DNA of 64,000 bases, taken from the NCBI RefSeq assembly GCF_016861975.1, contig NZ_BOMB01000017.1:186001-250000 (forward strand). The letters are read 5' to 3'. Below the pieces are notes generated by a model. That model made no database searches. It saw only the letters and a program-made list of their open reading frames with translations, and was not told the origin of the DNA. The position numbers and the translations under genes are program-made. Shown piece by piece: positions 41,503-49,855 of this stretch (positions are counted from its first letter, which is position 1; each line of letters starts with the position of its first letter). This stretch comes from Actinocatenispora rupis (lineage in GTDB: Bacteria > Actinomycetota > Actinomycetes > Mycobacteriales > Micromonosporaceae).

Positions 41503-42191
41503 TCAGAGCCAGCCGTCGAGTACGGCGAGGAAGGCGTCGGCGTCGTCGTTGTGGACGACGTGGCCGGTGCCCGGAACCCGCCGTACGTCGAAGCCTTCGC
41601 CGGACAGTCGGTCGGCCAGGGTGTCGTCGACCATCGGCATGGTGTCGCCGACGACCACGAGCGACGGTACGGTCGGCGGCGCCGTCCGCGGCCCCGGGTA
41701 CTCGCGGACGAGGTCCAGGGTGCGCGGATCCCAGCGGGACAGCGCCGCGTGCTTCTCGGGTACCGACTCGGGGGCCACCGCGGATGGAACGCCGCGAGCC
41801 GCTCGACCGGCCACTCCCGTTGCGTACGAAGGAAAGCCGCCACCTCCGGGCCCGGCGGCACACCCCACGGCGGATCCACGTAGACGGCGCGGTCGGGCCG
41901 GAGCGTGTCGACGATCGTGGCCAGGACGAGACCGCCCAGCGAGTGCCTGACCGCCAGCGCGGGCCGGACGCCGGTCACGCCGGCCACGGCACTGCCCAGG
42001 TCCGCCAGCGTGTATCGGTCGCGGCGTTCGCTCCGGCCATGCCCGGGCAGGTCGGGCGCGAGGACGCGGTACCCGCGCGCGGCCAGCGCCGGCCCGACCC
42101 GCCAGTACGAGCCGGAGTCGGTGGTCATCCCGTGCACCAGCACCGCGACGCGGTCCCCGTCGCCCCACTCCCGCACGTGCACCCCGGTCAT
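41503..42191 (-). pseudogene. Frameshifted alpha/beta hydrolase
   Basis: ATG 42191 (MTGVHVREWGDGDRVAVLVHG) follows GGAGGTGGGC. The first frame has HGMTTDSGSYW (oxyanion region), and RHSLGG carrying the nucleophile Ser, with Arg where most relatives have Gly. It breaks at a run of five C (minus strand, 41770-41774); the second frame gives AVAPESVPEKHAAL to VPGTGHVVHNDDADAF with the catalytic His and ends at 41503. One indel would restore about 229 residues. Either a homopolymer error or a recent inactivation. Confidence 0.78.
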
Positions 42192-42210
42192 GCCCACCTC
42201 CACCGACAGA

Positions 42211-42226
42211 TTCGACAATAATCGAA
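42211..42226. promoter_or_regulatory. Small palindrome upstream of alpha/beta hydrolase
   Basis: TTCGA-CAATAA-TCGAA in an AT-rich promoter patch, 20 bp upstream of the hydrolase ATG. Confidence 0.4.
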
Positions 42227-42663
42227 CATATCCGGTGATGTGGCCGCGCCTGTCCGGACTCTGGCTGGTGTACCCGCCCGCGCGGGACGGGTGCGCGGAC
42301 GCTGGCAGCACCGGGCGGCGCACCCGACCGACTGGACGAGACGGTGACCGGTCGATGGTCGAACACCTCACCGCGCTCACGTGGAGCGTGAACGGCGGGG
42401 CACCGCCACCCGCGTCGCCGGCGAGTTCCCCGGGTACGCCAGCGTCCGCTCCGACTCGCCGCACCGCCGCGCCGCCTCCCTGCCCGATGCGCGTCCGCGA
42501 CGGCGTGACCCCAGCAGACCGCGCGTCCGCCGACATCGAGTGCCCGACCCCGGGCCGTGGCTGACCGCGCGGCGGCCGATCGTGCCCAGGTACTCGGCGC
42601 AGGCGTCCGCGCGCGACAGGGGAGTACCCGACCGGATCGGCGTGCTGGCGGGGGATCGCGGGG
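42227..42663. other. Gene-free stretch
   Basis: About 440 bp. No supported gene or recognised element. Confidence 0.45.
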
Positions 42664-42930
42664 TCAGGACGGCAGGGATACGGCGAGGGCGAGGGTGCCG
42701 TGCAGGTCCAGGTGCACCCGCGTCGGGGTACGCGCCAGCCGTACCATCACGGCCTGGCAGCCGGGGCAGCGGGCGACGAGTCCGGGCGCCTTCTGGTACA
42801 CGTGGAGTCCGGCGAGCGGTCCGGTGCGGCCGCAGCCGGCGCAGCGCAGTACGGCGGTCGTGAGGTCGACGGCGAACAGGTCGGCGAGCGGGCCGGCGAG
42901 CGCGTTGCCGTCGACGTACGTGTGGGTCAT
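42664..42930 (-). CDS. DUF6510 zinc-ribbon-like protein
   Basis: An 88-residue protein starting MTHTYVDGNALAGPLADLFAVDLT with paired CxxC motifs (RCAGCGR and RCPGCQA), suggesting one zinc ribbon. It is regularly found beside molybdopterin oxidoreductase and ferredoxin-reductase genes, as here; its function is not known. Separated from the reductase stop by 1 bp. Confidence 0.82.
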   Translation of the reverse strand: MTHTYVDGNALAGPLADLFAVDLTTAVLRCAGCGRTGPLAGLHVYQKAPGLVARCPGCQAVMVRLARTPTRVHLDLHGTLALAVSLPS

Positions 42931-42931
42931 G

Positions 42932-43681
42932 TCAGCCTCCGGTGGGGCCGAAGCGTTCGGTCTTGATCCGGCGGGGGTCGTGGCCGAGCGCGACGAGGAT
43001 GTCCGCGACGGCCTCGACGAAGCCGGTCGGCCCGCACACGAAGCATTCCGGCGCGAGGTCCGCGGGCCAGCCGTGGGTGTTGACGTCGGCCACCCCGATC
43101 CGTCCCGGCGGCCGTGGCCACCCGTCCGGCACCGCCCTCGTGTACGCGTAGGTCACGTCGACGCCGTCGAGCGGTCCGGCGAGATCGGCGCTGTAGTACC
43201 GGTCGGCGGGGGTGCGGACGGAGTAGAGCAGCCGGAACGGGACGCGGCTGCCGGCGGCGCGGCGCGCCCGGATCATCGCCGCGAGCGGGACGACGCCGGA
43301 GCCGCCGGCGACCAGGAGTACCGGTGCCGTGGAGTCGGGGCGCCAGACGAACCAGCCGCCGACCGGTCCGCGTACCTCGACGGGGTCGCCGGGTTTCATC
43401 GTGTCCGTCAGGTACGGCGAGACCTCGCCGTCCGGTACCCGCTGGATCGTGAGGGTGATGCGGTCGGCGTCGGCGGGTGCGGCGAGCGAGTAGCTGCGCT
43501 GGGCCTGGTACCCGTCCTCGGCGGTGAGGCGCAGGTCGACGTGCTGCCCGGCGAGGTGCCCCGGCCAGTCCGGTACGTGGAACGTCATCGTCCGGGCCGA
43601 CGCGGTCTCGGGCGTGCCGTCGACGAGCGTGGCGACGCGCCAGGCGAGGCGCCGGACCGTCCCGCCGGCCACGTCAGTCAC
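42932..43681 (-). CDS. Ferredoxin-reductase-type FAD/NAD(P) oxidoreductase
   Basis: A 249-residue flavoprotein. R-x-Y-S is RSYSLAAP (about residue 64, FAD binding), GGSGVVPLAAMI is the NAD(P) pyrophosphate loop (about 127), and CGPTGFVEAV is the C-terminal C-G-P motif. There is no 2Fe-2S domain. It overlaps the molybdopterin oxidoreductase gene by 8 bp, so it is the probable electron partner of that enzyme. Confidence 0.9.
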   Translation of the reverse strand: MTDVAGGTVRRLAWRVATLVDGTPETASARTMTFHVPDWPGHLAGQHVDLRLTAEDGYQAQRSYSLAAPADADRITLTIQRVPDGEVSPYLTDTMKPGDPVEVRGPVGGWFVWRPDSTAPVLLVAGGSGVVPLAAMIRARRAAGSRVPFRLLYSVRTPADRYYSADLAGPLDGVDVTYAYTRAVPDGWPRPPGRIGVADVNTHGWPADLAPECFVCGPTGFVEAVADILVALGHDPRRIKTERFGPTGG

Positions 43682-44270
43682 CCTGGTAGCGCTGCTCGCG
43701 CCACGGGTCGCCGTACTCGTGGTAGCCGAGCGTCTCCCAGAAGCCCGGCTCGTCGTCGTGCGACAGCCGGATTCCGCTGACCCACTTCGCCGACTTCCAC
43801 AGGTACAGGTGGGGGACGAGCAGTCGCGCCGGTCCGCCGTGCTCGGCCGTGAGGTCCTCGCCCTCGTAGGAGTAGGCGATCCAGGCCTGGCCGTCGAGCA
43901 GGTCGGCCAGCGGCAGGTTCGTCGTGTACCCGCCGTACGACTCGGCGACGGCGAAGTCGGCGGCCGTCTCGACGTCGGCCAGCAGCGTGTCCAGCGGTAC
44001 GCCGCGCCAGGTGGTGCGCAGCTTCGACCACTTCGTCACGCAGTGCAGGTCGACGGTGACCGTCTCGGCGGGCAGTGCGAGCAGCTCCGCCCACGTCCAC
44101 CGGTACTCCCGCCCCGTCTCCGTGGTCACCGTGAACGTCCACGAACCGGTCGGTACGCGCGGTGTCGGTCCCGCCGACAGCACCGGAAAGTCCTCCGTCA
44201 GGTACTGGCCCGGCGGCAGGTCCGCCGCGGGTCGGCCGCGCCCGTGGAAGCCGGGCGTCACGATGCTCAT
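43674..44270 (-). CDS. Sulfite-oxidase-family molybdopterin oxidoreductase
   Basis: A 198-residue cytoplasmic protein with the MoCo-binding fold: TVDLHCVTKWSKLRTTWRGVPLDTLL holds the Cys expected to ligate molybdenum, and YEGEDLTAEHGGPARLLVPHLYLWKSAKWV is the second conserved block. ATG 44270 follows GGAGGTG. No Tat signal, unlike MsrP/YedY. It heads an operon with the ferredoxin reductase and DUF6510; substrate unknown (a sulfoxide or similar oxo-transfer is plausible). Confidence 0.88.
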   Translation of the reverse strand: MSIVTPGFHGRGRPAADLPPGQYLTEDFPVLSAGPTPRVPTGSWTFTVTTETGREYRWTWAELLALPAETVTVDLHCVTKWSKLRTTWRGVPLDTLLADVETAADFAVAESYGGYTTNLPLADLLDGQAWIAYSYEGEDLTAEHGGPARLLVPHLYLWKSAKWVSGIRLSHDDEPGFWETLGYHEYGDPWREQRYQGD

Positions 44271-44498
44271 CTCGACACCTCCCTGCCCATCGTGCGGGAC
44301 CGGCGCGGTGGCCATCAGCCGATCGCGCGAACTGCGTCCGCCGGGTCGTGTGTTCGAGTTCCGCTCGGCGCGGTACGACGGTTCCGGCTCGGCCCGCGGA
44401 GTTGGTGTGGCCTTCAGGAGTCAGACGACGAGCGCCAGCCGTGTCGTGTCGTGCGTGAGCTCACACGGTCGGTCGCGCAGATTGGTCCCGCCATGGAG

Positions 44499-44526
44499 TT
44501 GTCTACCAATCCGATAGGGATAGTAT
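44499..44526 (+). promoter_or_regulatory. Promoter of organosulfur operon
   Basis: TTGTCT (44499-44504) and TAGTAT (44521-44526) with a 16-bp spacer form a sigma-70-like promoter; the spacer contains ACCAATCCGATAGG, a likely regulator contact. The expected start point is 44532-44534, at the GTG of the leader ORF. Confidence 0.65.
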
Positions 44527-44532
44527 GGATGG

Positions 44533-44607
44533 GTGCCGACGATGATCACGCCCCTCTGCGGTCCGACCTCGGACCTGGCGTGTCCCGGCGCGTCCTGCTG
44601 TCGCTGA
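44533..44607 (+). CDS. Cys-rich leader peptide (putative sulfur attenuator uORF)
   Basis: GTG at 44533 (or the in-frame ATG at 44542) opens a 24-codon frame whose peptide contains single Cys residues in TPLCG and LACPG and ends G-A-S-C-C-R-stop. The GTG falls at the predicted transcription start, so translation may be leaderless. Cys-rich leaderless uORFs ahead of sulfur operons act as cysteine-responsive attenuators in mycobacteria, and 'putative leader peptides' of this kind occur across actinomycetes. A GC-rich region able to form hairpins follows before the operon start at 44732. Confidence 0.65.
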   Translation: MPTMITPLCGPTSDLACPGASCCR

Positions 44608-44731
44608 CACCGTCGCCGCTGTCACCGCACCCGTCGCCTGCCGCGCCCGTCGGCACCCGTCGACGCCGCCCGCCGTACGGCCGGGCCCCTCCGGCGCATC
44701 CGCCCCCAGAATCCCGCGAGGAACGAGGGTC

Positions 44732-45805
44732 ATGACCACAACCACCCCCAGAACACACCGTCGTCGTACCGCGGTGCTCGCCGCCGTCCTGCTGCCCGTA
44801 CTCGCGGGCTGCGGTGGCGGGTCGGGCGAGTCCCTGAAGCTGAGCGCTCCGCTGCCGGACACCGTGCCGAGCGGCACGCAGATCCGGATCGGTGACCCGT
44901 CCGTGCAGGCGATCCTCGACGCCTCGGGGCTGGGCAAGCAGCTCACCGATGCGGGCGTGGACGTCCAGTGGGCCAACATCACCGGCGGCCCGCAGAGCAT
45001 CCAGGCGTTCCGCGGCGACCAGCTCGACTGCTCGTCCGTCGCCGACATCCCGTCGCTGTTCGCCGCCTGGACCGGTACGTCGACCAGGATCGTGTTCCAG
45101 TCCGTGACGGTGGATCCGTTGCGGCACCCCACGTACGAGCTGGGCACGGCGCCCGGCACGACGGTCCGGTCGCTGGCGGACCTGCGGGGCAAGCGCATCG
45201 CGTACAGCGCCGGGCAGGCGCAGGGCGCGCTCGTCCTGCGGGTACTGCAGAAGGCCGGGTTGTCCCGCAAGGACGTCACGCTGGTCGACCTGACAAGTAC
45301 GGGCGACTCGTACGTGACGGCGCTGGGCAGCGGGGCCGTGGACGTGGCGCCGCTGGGCGCGTCCAACGTCCGGATCTACCGGGCGAAGTACCCGCGGGGC
45401 GGTGCGGTGCCGACCGGCATCCGCGACGACGCCGCCACCCTGTACTGCCTGACCAGCGCGGTGCGCGACGCCGGGAAGGCCGCCGCGCTCAAGGTGTACG
45501 TGGCGGTCCGGGCGCGCGCGTTGCTGTGGAAGAACACCCACCCCGACCAGTACGCGAAGGCGTACCTGGAGGGGACGCAGGGGCTCAGCGCCGCGGACGC
45601 GCGGGCCGTCATCGCCGACGACGGGACGACGGGCATCCCGGCGAACTGGGACAACGCCGTCACCCGGCTGCAGCGGACCGCCGACCTGCTGGCTCGGGAG
45701 CAGCATCACCCGAAGCTCGACGTGTCCACGCTCGTCGACCGCCGGTACGAGAAGGTCGAGGCCGCGGCCGCCGGGTCGCGCGCGGTCACCGGTGACGCGT
45801 CATGA
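44732..45805 (+). CDS. Sulfonate-type ABC transporter substrate-binding lipoprotein
   Basis: A 357-residue lipoprotein: basic start, hydrophobic helix, lipobox LAGC (about residue 27). The SsuA/TauA-like fold is seen in IRIGDPSVQAIL, DCSSVADIPSLFAAW, LADLRGKRIAYSAGQAQGALVLRVL and YVTALGSGAVDVAPLG. It should deliver an organosulfur compound to the downstream permease. RBS GAGGAACGAGGG precedes the ATG. First gene of the five-gene operon; ATGA overlap with the permease. Confidence 0.9.
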   Translation: MTTTTPRTHRRRTAVLAAVLLPVLAGCGGGSGESLKLSAPLPDTVPSGTQIRIGDPSVQAILDASGLGKQLTDAGVDVQWANITGGPQSIQAFRGDQLDCSSVADIPSLFAAWTGTSTRIVFQSVTVDPLRHPTYELGTAPGTTVRSLADLRGKRIAYSAGQAQGALVLRVLQKAGLSRKDVTLVDLTSTGDSYVTALGSGAVDVAPLGASNVRIYRAKYPRGGAVPTGIRDDAATLYCLTSAVRDAGKAAALKVYVAVRARALLWKNTHPDQYAKAYLEGTQGLSAADARAVIADDGTTGIPANWDNAVTRLQRTADLLAREQHHPKLDVSTLVDRRYEKVEAAAAGSRAVTGDAS

Positions 45806-46608
45806 CCGCCGCGGTCGACACCCGGGTCGTACGACGGCGGCTGGGGCCGGGCCGGCGGATCAGGCTGGCGTTCTGGGTCGGTCCGGTGCTGCTGCTGGCG
45901 GTCTGGGCACTCGGCTCGGCGTTCGGCGTGATCAGCCCGGCGATCCTGACGGCGCCGTGGGACGTGCTGACGGCGTTCCGGGACCAGTGGGTCGAGCACG
46001 ACCTGCTCGGCAACGTCCTCGCCTCGCTGGCGCGCGCCGGCCTCGGGCTGGCGTTCGGCGCGCTCGCCGGAACCGTACTCGCGGTGGTCTCCGGGCTGTC
46101 GCGCTGGGGCGAGTCGCTGATCGACGGGCCGATCCAGATCAAGCGTTCGGTACCGACGCTCGCGCTGATCCCGCTGTTCATCGCCTGGTTCGGGATCGGC
46201 CAGGAGATGAAGGTCGTGACCATCGCGCTGATCAGCATGATCCCGATCTACGTCAACACCCACAACGGCCTGCGCGGCATCGACGGCAGGTACGCCGAAC
46301 TGGCGGAGACGCTGGCGATCGGGCGCGGCGAGTTCGTCCGCCACGTGGTACTGCCGGGCGCGCTGCCGGGATTCCTGCTCGGGCTGCGGTTCGCGGTGAC
46401 CTCGTCGCTGCTCGGACTCGTGGTGGTGGAGCAGTACAACGCGACGAGCGGCGTCGGGCACATGATGACGCTCGCCGAGCAGTACGGCCAGACCGACGTG
46501 CTCGTGGTCGGGCTGGTGATCTACGGCGTCTTCGGCTTCCTCGCCGACGCCACGGTACGGCTCACGGAAAGGAAGGTGCTGACATGGCGGCGGACACTGG
46601 ACGGCTGA
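45802..46608 (+). CDS. Sulfonate-type ABC transporter permease
   Basis: A 268-residue SsuC-like inner-membrane permease with about six helices. The EAA-type loop that contacts the ATPase is YAELAETLAIGRGEFVRHVVLPGALPGFL (in part), about residues 160-190. It opens with RLAFWVGPVLLLAVWALGS. It is translationally coupled to the binding protein and overlaps the ATPase start. Confidence 0.92.
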   Translation: MTAAVDTRVVRRRLGPGRRIRLAFWVGPVLLLAVWALGSAFGVISPAILTAPWDVLTAFRDQWVEHDLLGNVLASLARAGLGLAFGALAGTVLAVVSGLSRWGESLIDGPIQIKRSVPTLALIPLFIAWFGIGQEMKVVTIALISMIPIYVNTHNGLRGIDGRYAELAETLAIGRGEFVRHVVLPGALPGFLLGLRFAVTSSLLGLVVVEQYNATSGVGHMMTLAEQYGQTDVLVVGLVIYGVFGFLADATVRLTERKVLTWRRTLDG

Positions 46609-47348
46609 CCGGCACACCCCCGGCGGTACGCGTGCGGGACCTGTACCGGGACTTCGGCCCGGGCCGTACCGTGTTGCGGGGGTTGGACCTGGACGTCGCG
46701 CCCGGCGAGTTCGTGGCGCTGATCGGGCGCTCCGGTACGGGAAAGAGCACGCTGCTGCGGGCGCTCGCCGGCCTCGACCGGGACGTGGCGGGGCACGGCG
46801 AGGTGACGGTCCCGGACTCCGTCTCGGTGGTGTTCCAGGACTCCAGACTGTTGCCGTGGAAGCGGATCCTGCCGAACGTCGTGTTCGGGTCGCGCGCACC
46901 CGACGCGGTCGTACGCGGGGAGCGGGCGCTGGCGGAGGTCGGTCTGGCCGGCCGCGAACGTGCCTGGCCGCACGAACTGTCCGGCGGTGAACAGCAGCGC
47001 GCCTCGCTGGCCCGTTCCCTGGTACGCCAGCCGGAGCTGCTACTGGCGGACGAACCGTTCGGCGCGCTCGACGCGCTGACCCGCATCCGGATGCACGCCC
47101 TGCTGCGCCGGCTGTGCGAGACCCACCGCCCCGCGGTACTGCTGGTCACGCACGACGTGGACGAGGCGATCGTGCTCGCCGACCGGGTGATCCTGCTCGA
47201 CGACGGTGTCGTGCACACCGACGTACGGGTCGAGCTGCCGCACCGGTCACCCGCCGACCCGGCCTTCGCCGAGCTGCGGGCGTACCTGCTCGACCGGCTC
47301 GGCGTGCACGACGAGGACGTACCGGCGGGCCGGCGGGCGGCGGCGTGA
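46584..47348 (+). CDS. Sulfonate-type ABC transporter ATP-binding protein
   Basis: A 254-residue SsuB-like ATPase. Walker A GRSGTGKST (about residue 41), Q-loop VVFQDSRLLPW, signature LSGGEQQRASLARSL, Walker B LLLADEPFGALD and switch VTHDVDEA are complete. The start overlaps the permease gene by 25 bp. The stop overlaps a GTG of the next gene by GTGA. Confidence 0.93.
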   Translation: MAADTGRLTGTPPAVRVRDLYRDFGPGRTVLRGLDLDVAPGEFVALIGRSGTGKSTLLRALAGLDRDVAGHGEVTVPDSVSVVFQDSRLLPWKRILPNVVFGSRAPDAVVRGERALAEVGLAGRERAWPHELSGGEQQRASLARSLVRQPELLLADEPFGALDALTRIRMHALLRRLCETHRPAVLLVTHDVDEAIVLADRVILLDDGVVHTDVRVELPHRSPADPAFAELRAYLLDRLGVHDEDVPAGRRAAA

Positions 47349-47350
47349 CC

Positions 47351-48700
47351 ATGAGCCGAAACCCGAAACCGTTGCACCTCAACGCATTCCTGATGAGCGT
47401 GGGGCACCACGAGGCGTCCTGGCGGCTGCCGGAGAGCGATCCGTACGCCGGGTGGGACGTCGCGCACTACCGCAACCTGGCGCGTATCGCCGAGCGCGGC
47501 AAGCTCGACTCGCTGTTTCTCGCCGACAGTCCCGTCCAGCAGGGAGACCCGGGGCAGCGGCCCACCGGCAAGCTGGAGCCGACCGTACTGCTCACCGCGC
47601 TGGCCGGCGTCACCGAGCACATCGGACTGATCGCCACCGCGTCCACGTCGTACAACGAGCCGTACAACCTGGCGCGGCGGTTCGCGTCGCTGGACCATGT
47701 CAGCGGCGGGCGCGCCGGGTGGAACATCGTGACGACCGCGGGCGCCGACGCGGCCCGCAACTTCGGCCTCGACGACGTGCCGCCGCACCACGAGCGGTAC
47801 GAGCGGGCCGCGGAGTTCGTCGAGGTGTCCAGGAAGCTGTGGGACAGCTGGGCCGACGACGCCGTCGTCGCCGACAAGGCGGCCGGCGTCCACGCCGACC
47901 CGGCGAAGGTCCGCGCGATCCACCACCGCGGCCGGTACTTCCGGGTCGACGGGCCGCTGAACGTGCCGCGCTCGCCGCAGGGGTACCCGCTGCTGGTACA
48001 GGCGGGGTCCTCGGAGGACGGCAGGCGGTTCGCGGCGCGCCACGCCGAGGCGGTGTTCACCGCGCAGCAGACGCTGGCGGAGGCGCAGGCGTTCTACCGC
48101 GACCTGAAGCGGCGGGCGGCCGCGCTGGGCCGCGACCCGGACGGGATCAAGGTCCTGCCCGGCATCGTCCCGATCCTCGGCGACACCGAGGCCGAGGCGC
48201 GCGAACTGGACGCGGAGCTGGAACGGCTGATCCTGCCCGAGTACGCCAAGCGGCAGTTGGCCGCGCGGTTCCGGCTCGACCCCGACACCCTCGACCTGGA
48301 CGGGCCGCTGCCGGACGACCTGCCGGCGGAGGCCGAGATCGAGGGCGCGAAGAGCCGCTACACCCTCATCGTCGACCTGGCCCGCCGCGAGCACCTGACC
48401 GTACGGCAGCTGATCGCGCGGCTGGGCGGCGGTCGCGGGCACCGCACGTTCACCGGTACGCCGGTGCAGGTCGCCGACGCGATCGAGGACTGGTTCGACC
48501 ACGGCGCCGCCGACGGCTTCAACATCATGCCGGCCGTGCTGCCGTCCGGGCTGACCGCGTTCGTCGACCGGGTCGTGCCGATCCTGCAGGAACGCGGCCG
48601 GTTCCGGACCGGGTACCGGGGGCGGACGCTGCGCGAGCACTACGGCCTGGCCCGGCCGGCCGACCAGTACGCCGACGTGACAGATCGGGAGACGGCATGA
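47351..48700 (+). CDS. FMN-dependent monooxygenase, NtaA/SnaA/DszA family
   Basis: A 449-residue class C flavin monooxygenase of the NtaA/SnaA/DszA group: PLHLNAFLMSVGHHEASWR at the start, FLADSPVQQG, then SLDHVSGGRAGWNIVTT and the nucleotide region PLLVQAGSSEDGRRFAA. Relatives oxidise sulfones, nitrilotriacetate or pristinamycin precursors using FMNH2 from a separate reductase; none lies in the window. ATG 47351 is used; GTG 47345 is an alternative. The stop overlaps the next gene. Confidence 0.9.
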   Translation: MSRNPKPLHLNAFLMSVGHHEASWRLPESDPYAGWDVAHYRNLARIAERGKLDSLFLADSPVQQGDPGQRPTGKLEPTVLLTALAGVTEHIGLIATASTSYNEPYNLARRFASLDHVSGGRAGWNIVTTAGADAARNFGLDDVPPHHERYERAAEFVEVSRKLWDSWADDAVVADKAAGVHADPAKVRAIHHRGRYFRVDGPLNVPRSPQGYPLLVQAGSSEDGRRFAARHAEAVFTAQQTLAEAQAFYRDLKRRAAALGRDPDGIKVLPGIVPILGDTEAEARELDAELERLILPEYAKRQLAARFRLDPDTLDLDGPLPDDLPAEAEIEGAKSRYTLIVDLARREHLTVRQLIARLGGGRGHRTFTGTPVQVADAIEDWFDHGAADGFNIMPAVLPSGLTAFVDRVVPILQERGRFRTGYRGRTLREHYGLARPADQYADVTDRETA

Positions 48701-49764
48701 GCCTGACATTCCTGTGGTACCTGCCGAACACCGTCGAGCCGGGGCACCGCGGTGACGACGCCGTCGCGGGCTACGGCACGCTCGACCACCTCACCGACCT
48801 GGCGCGTACCGCGGAGGGGCACGGGTGGTCCGGCGCGCTGATCGGCACCGGCTGGGGGCGCCCGGACACGCTGACCGTCGCGACCGCCGTCGCGGCCCGT
48901 ACCACCAGTTTCCGGCCGCTGGCCGCGATCCGCCCCGGGTACTGGCAGCCCGCGCACTTCGCCAGCGCGGCCGCCACGCTCGACCAGCTCAGCGGCGGCC
49001 GGCTGCTGGTCAACATCGTCAGCGGGCAGGACAACCTCGCCGCGTACGGCGACGTCGAGGGCGACCAGGCCCAGCGGTACGCACGGACCAAGGAGTTCAT
49101 GCGCATCACCCGGCGGCTGTGGACCGAGGAGCGCGTCACCCACACCGGCGAGTACTTCCGCGTCACCGACTCCACCGTCACGCCACGCCCGTACACCACC
49201 GGCCCCCTCCTGTACTTCGGCGGCGCCTCGCCGGCCGCGGAACGCGTCTCCGCCACCGAGGCGGACGTCCAGCTGTTCTGGGGCGAACCGCTGTCCGGCA
49301 TCGCCGAACGCGTCGAGCGGCTCCGCCGGCTCAGCGCCGAGCTGGACCGGGACCTGCCGCCGCTGGAGTTCGGGTTGCGCATCACCACGCTGGTCCGTGA
49401 CACGACCGAGGAGGCGTGGCGCGACGCCGAGGCGAAGGTCGCCGCGATGGCTCAACAGCACCGGACCGACCGGCTCCGCGGCCCCGCCGTCGGCCAGCAG
49501 CGCCTCCTCGACCTGGCCACCCGCGCCGACGTACTCGACAGCTGCCTCTACACCGCGCCCGGCCGGTACGGGGGCGGCGGCGCCGGTACGACGTGGTTGG
49601 TCGGCTCGCCCGACGACGTCAGCGCCGCCCTGCACGCGTACGCGGAGCTGGGCGTCCGGCACTTCATCCTGTCCGACACGCCGTACCGGAGGGAGACGGC
49701 CCGGGTCGGTGACGCGCTGATCGGCCGGCTCCGCGACGCCGTCGCCGCGGGAACGCCAGCCTGA
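48697..49764 (+). CDS. SsuD-like alkanesulfonate monooxygenase
   Basis: A 355-residue LLM-type enzyme. LTFLWYLPNTVEPGHRG at the N-terminus, SGALIGTGWGRPDTLTVATAVAA, ATLDQLSGGRLLVNIVSG and YFGGASPAAERV follow the FMNH2-dependent SsuD pattern. It would desulfonate an alkanesulfonate to aldehyde plus sulfite. ATGA overlap makes it the last of the co-transcribed genes. Together with the DszA-like enzyme it suggests successive sulfone and sulfonate oxidation. Confidence 0.9.
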   Translation: MSLTFLWYLPNTVEPGHRGDDAVAGYGTLDHLTDLARTAEGHGWSGALIGTGWGRPDTLTVATAVAARTTSFRPLAAIRPGYWQPAHFASAAATLDQLSGGRLLVNIVSGQDNLAAYGDVEGDQAQRYARTKEFMRITRRLWTEERVTHTGEYFRVTDSTVTPRPYTTGPLLYFGGASPAAERVSATEADVQLFWGEPLSGIAERVERLRRLSAELDRDLPPLEFGLRITTLVRDTTEEAWRDAEAKVAAMAQQHRTDRLRGPAVGQQRLLDLATRADVLDSCLYTAPGRYGGGGAGTTWLVGSPDDVSAALHAYAELGVRHFILSDTPYRRETARVGDALIGRLRDAVAAGTPA

Positions 49765-49855
49765 CGGCCGGATCCGCCCGCGGGAGCCCGTGTGGGCCTT
49801 GCGCGGGCCCGTAAGCTGCGCTCACCCGACAGACCGACGAACTGGACGGTGAGCG

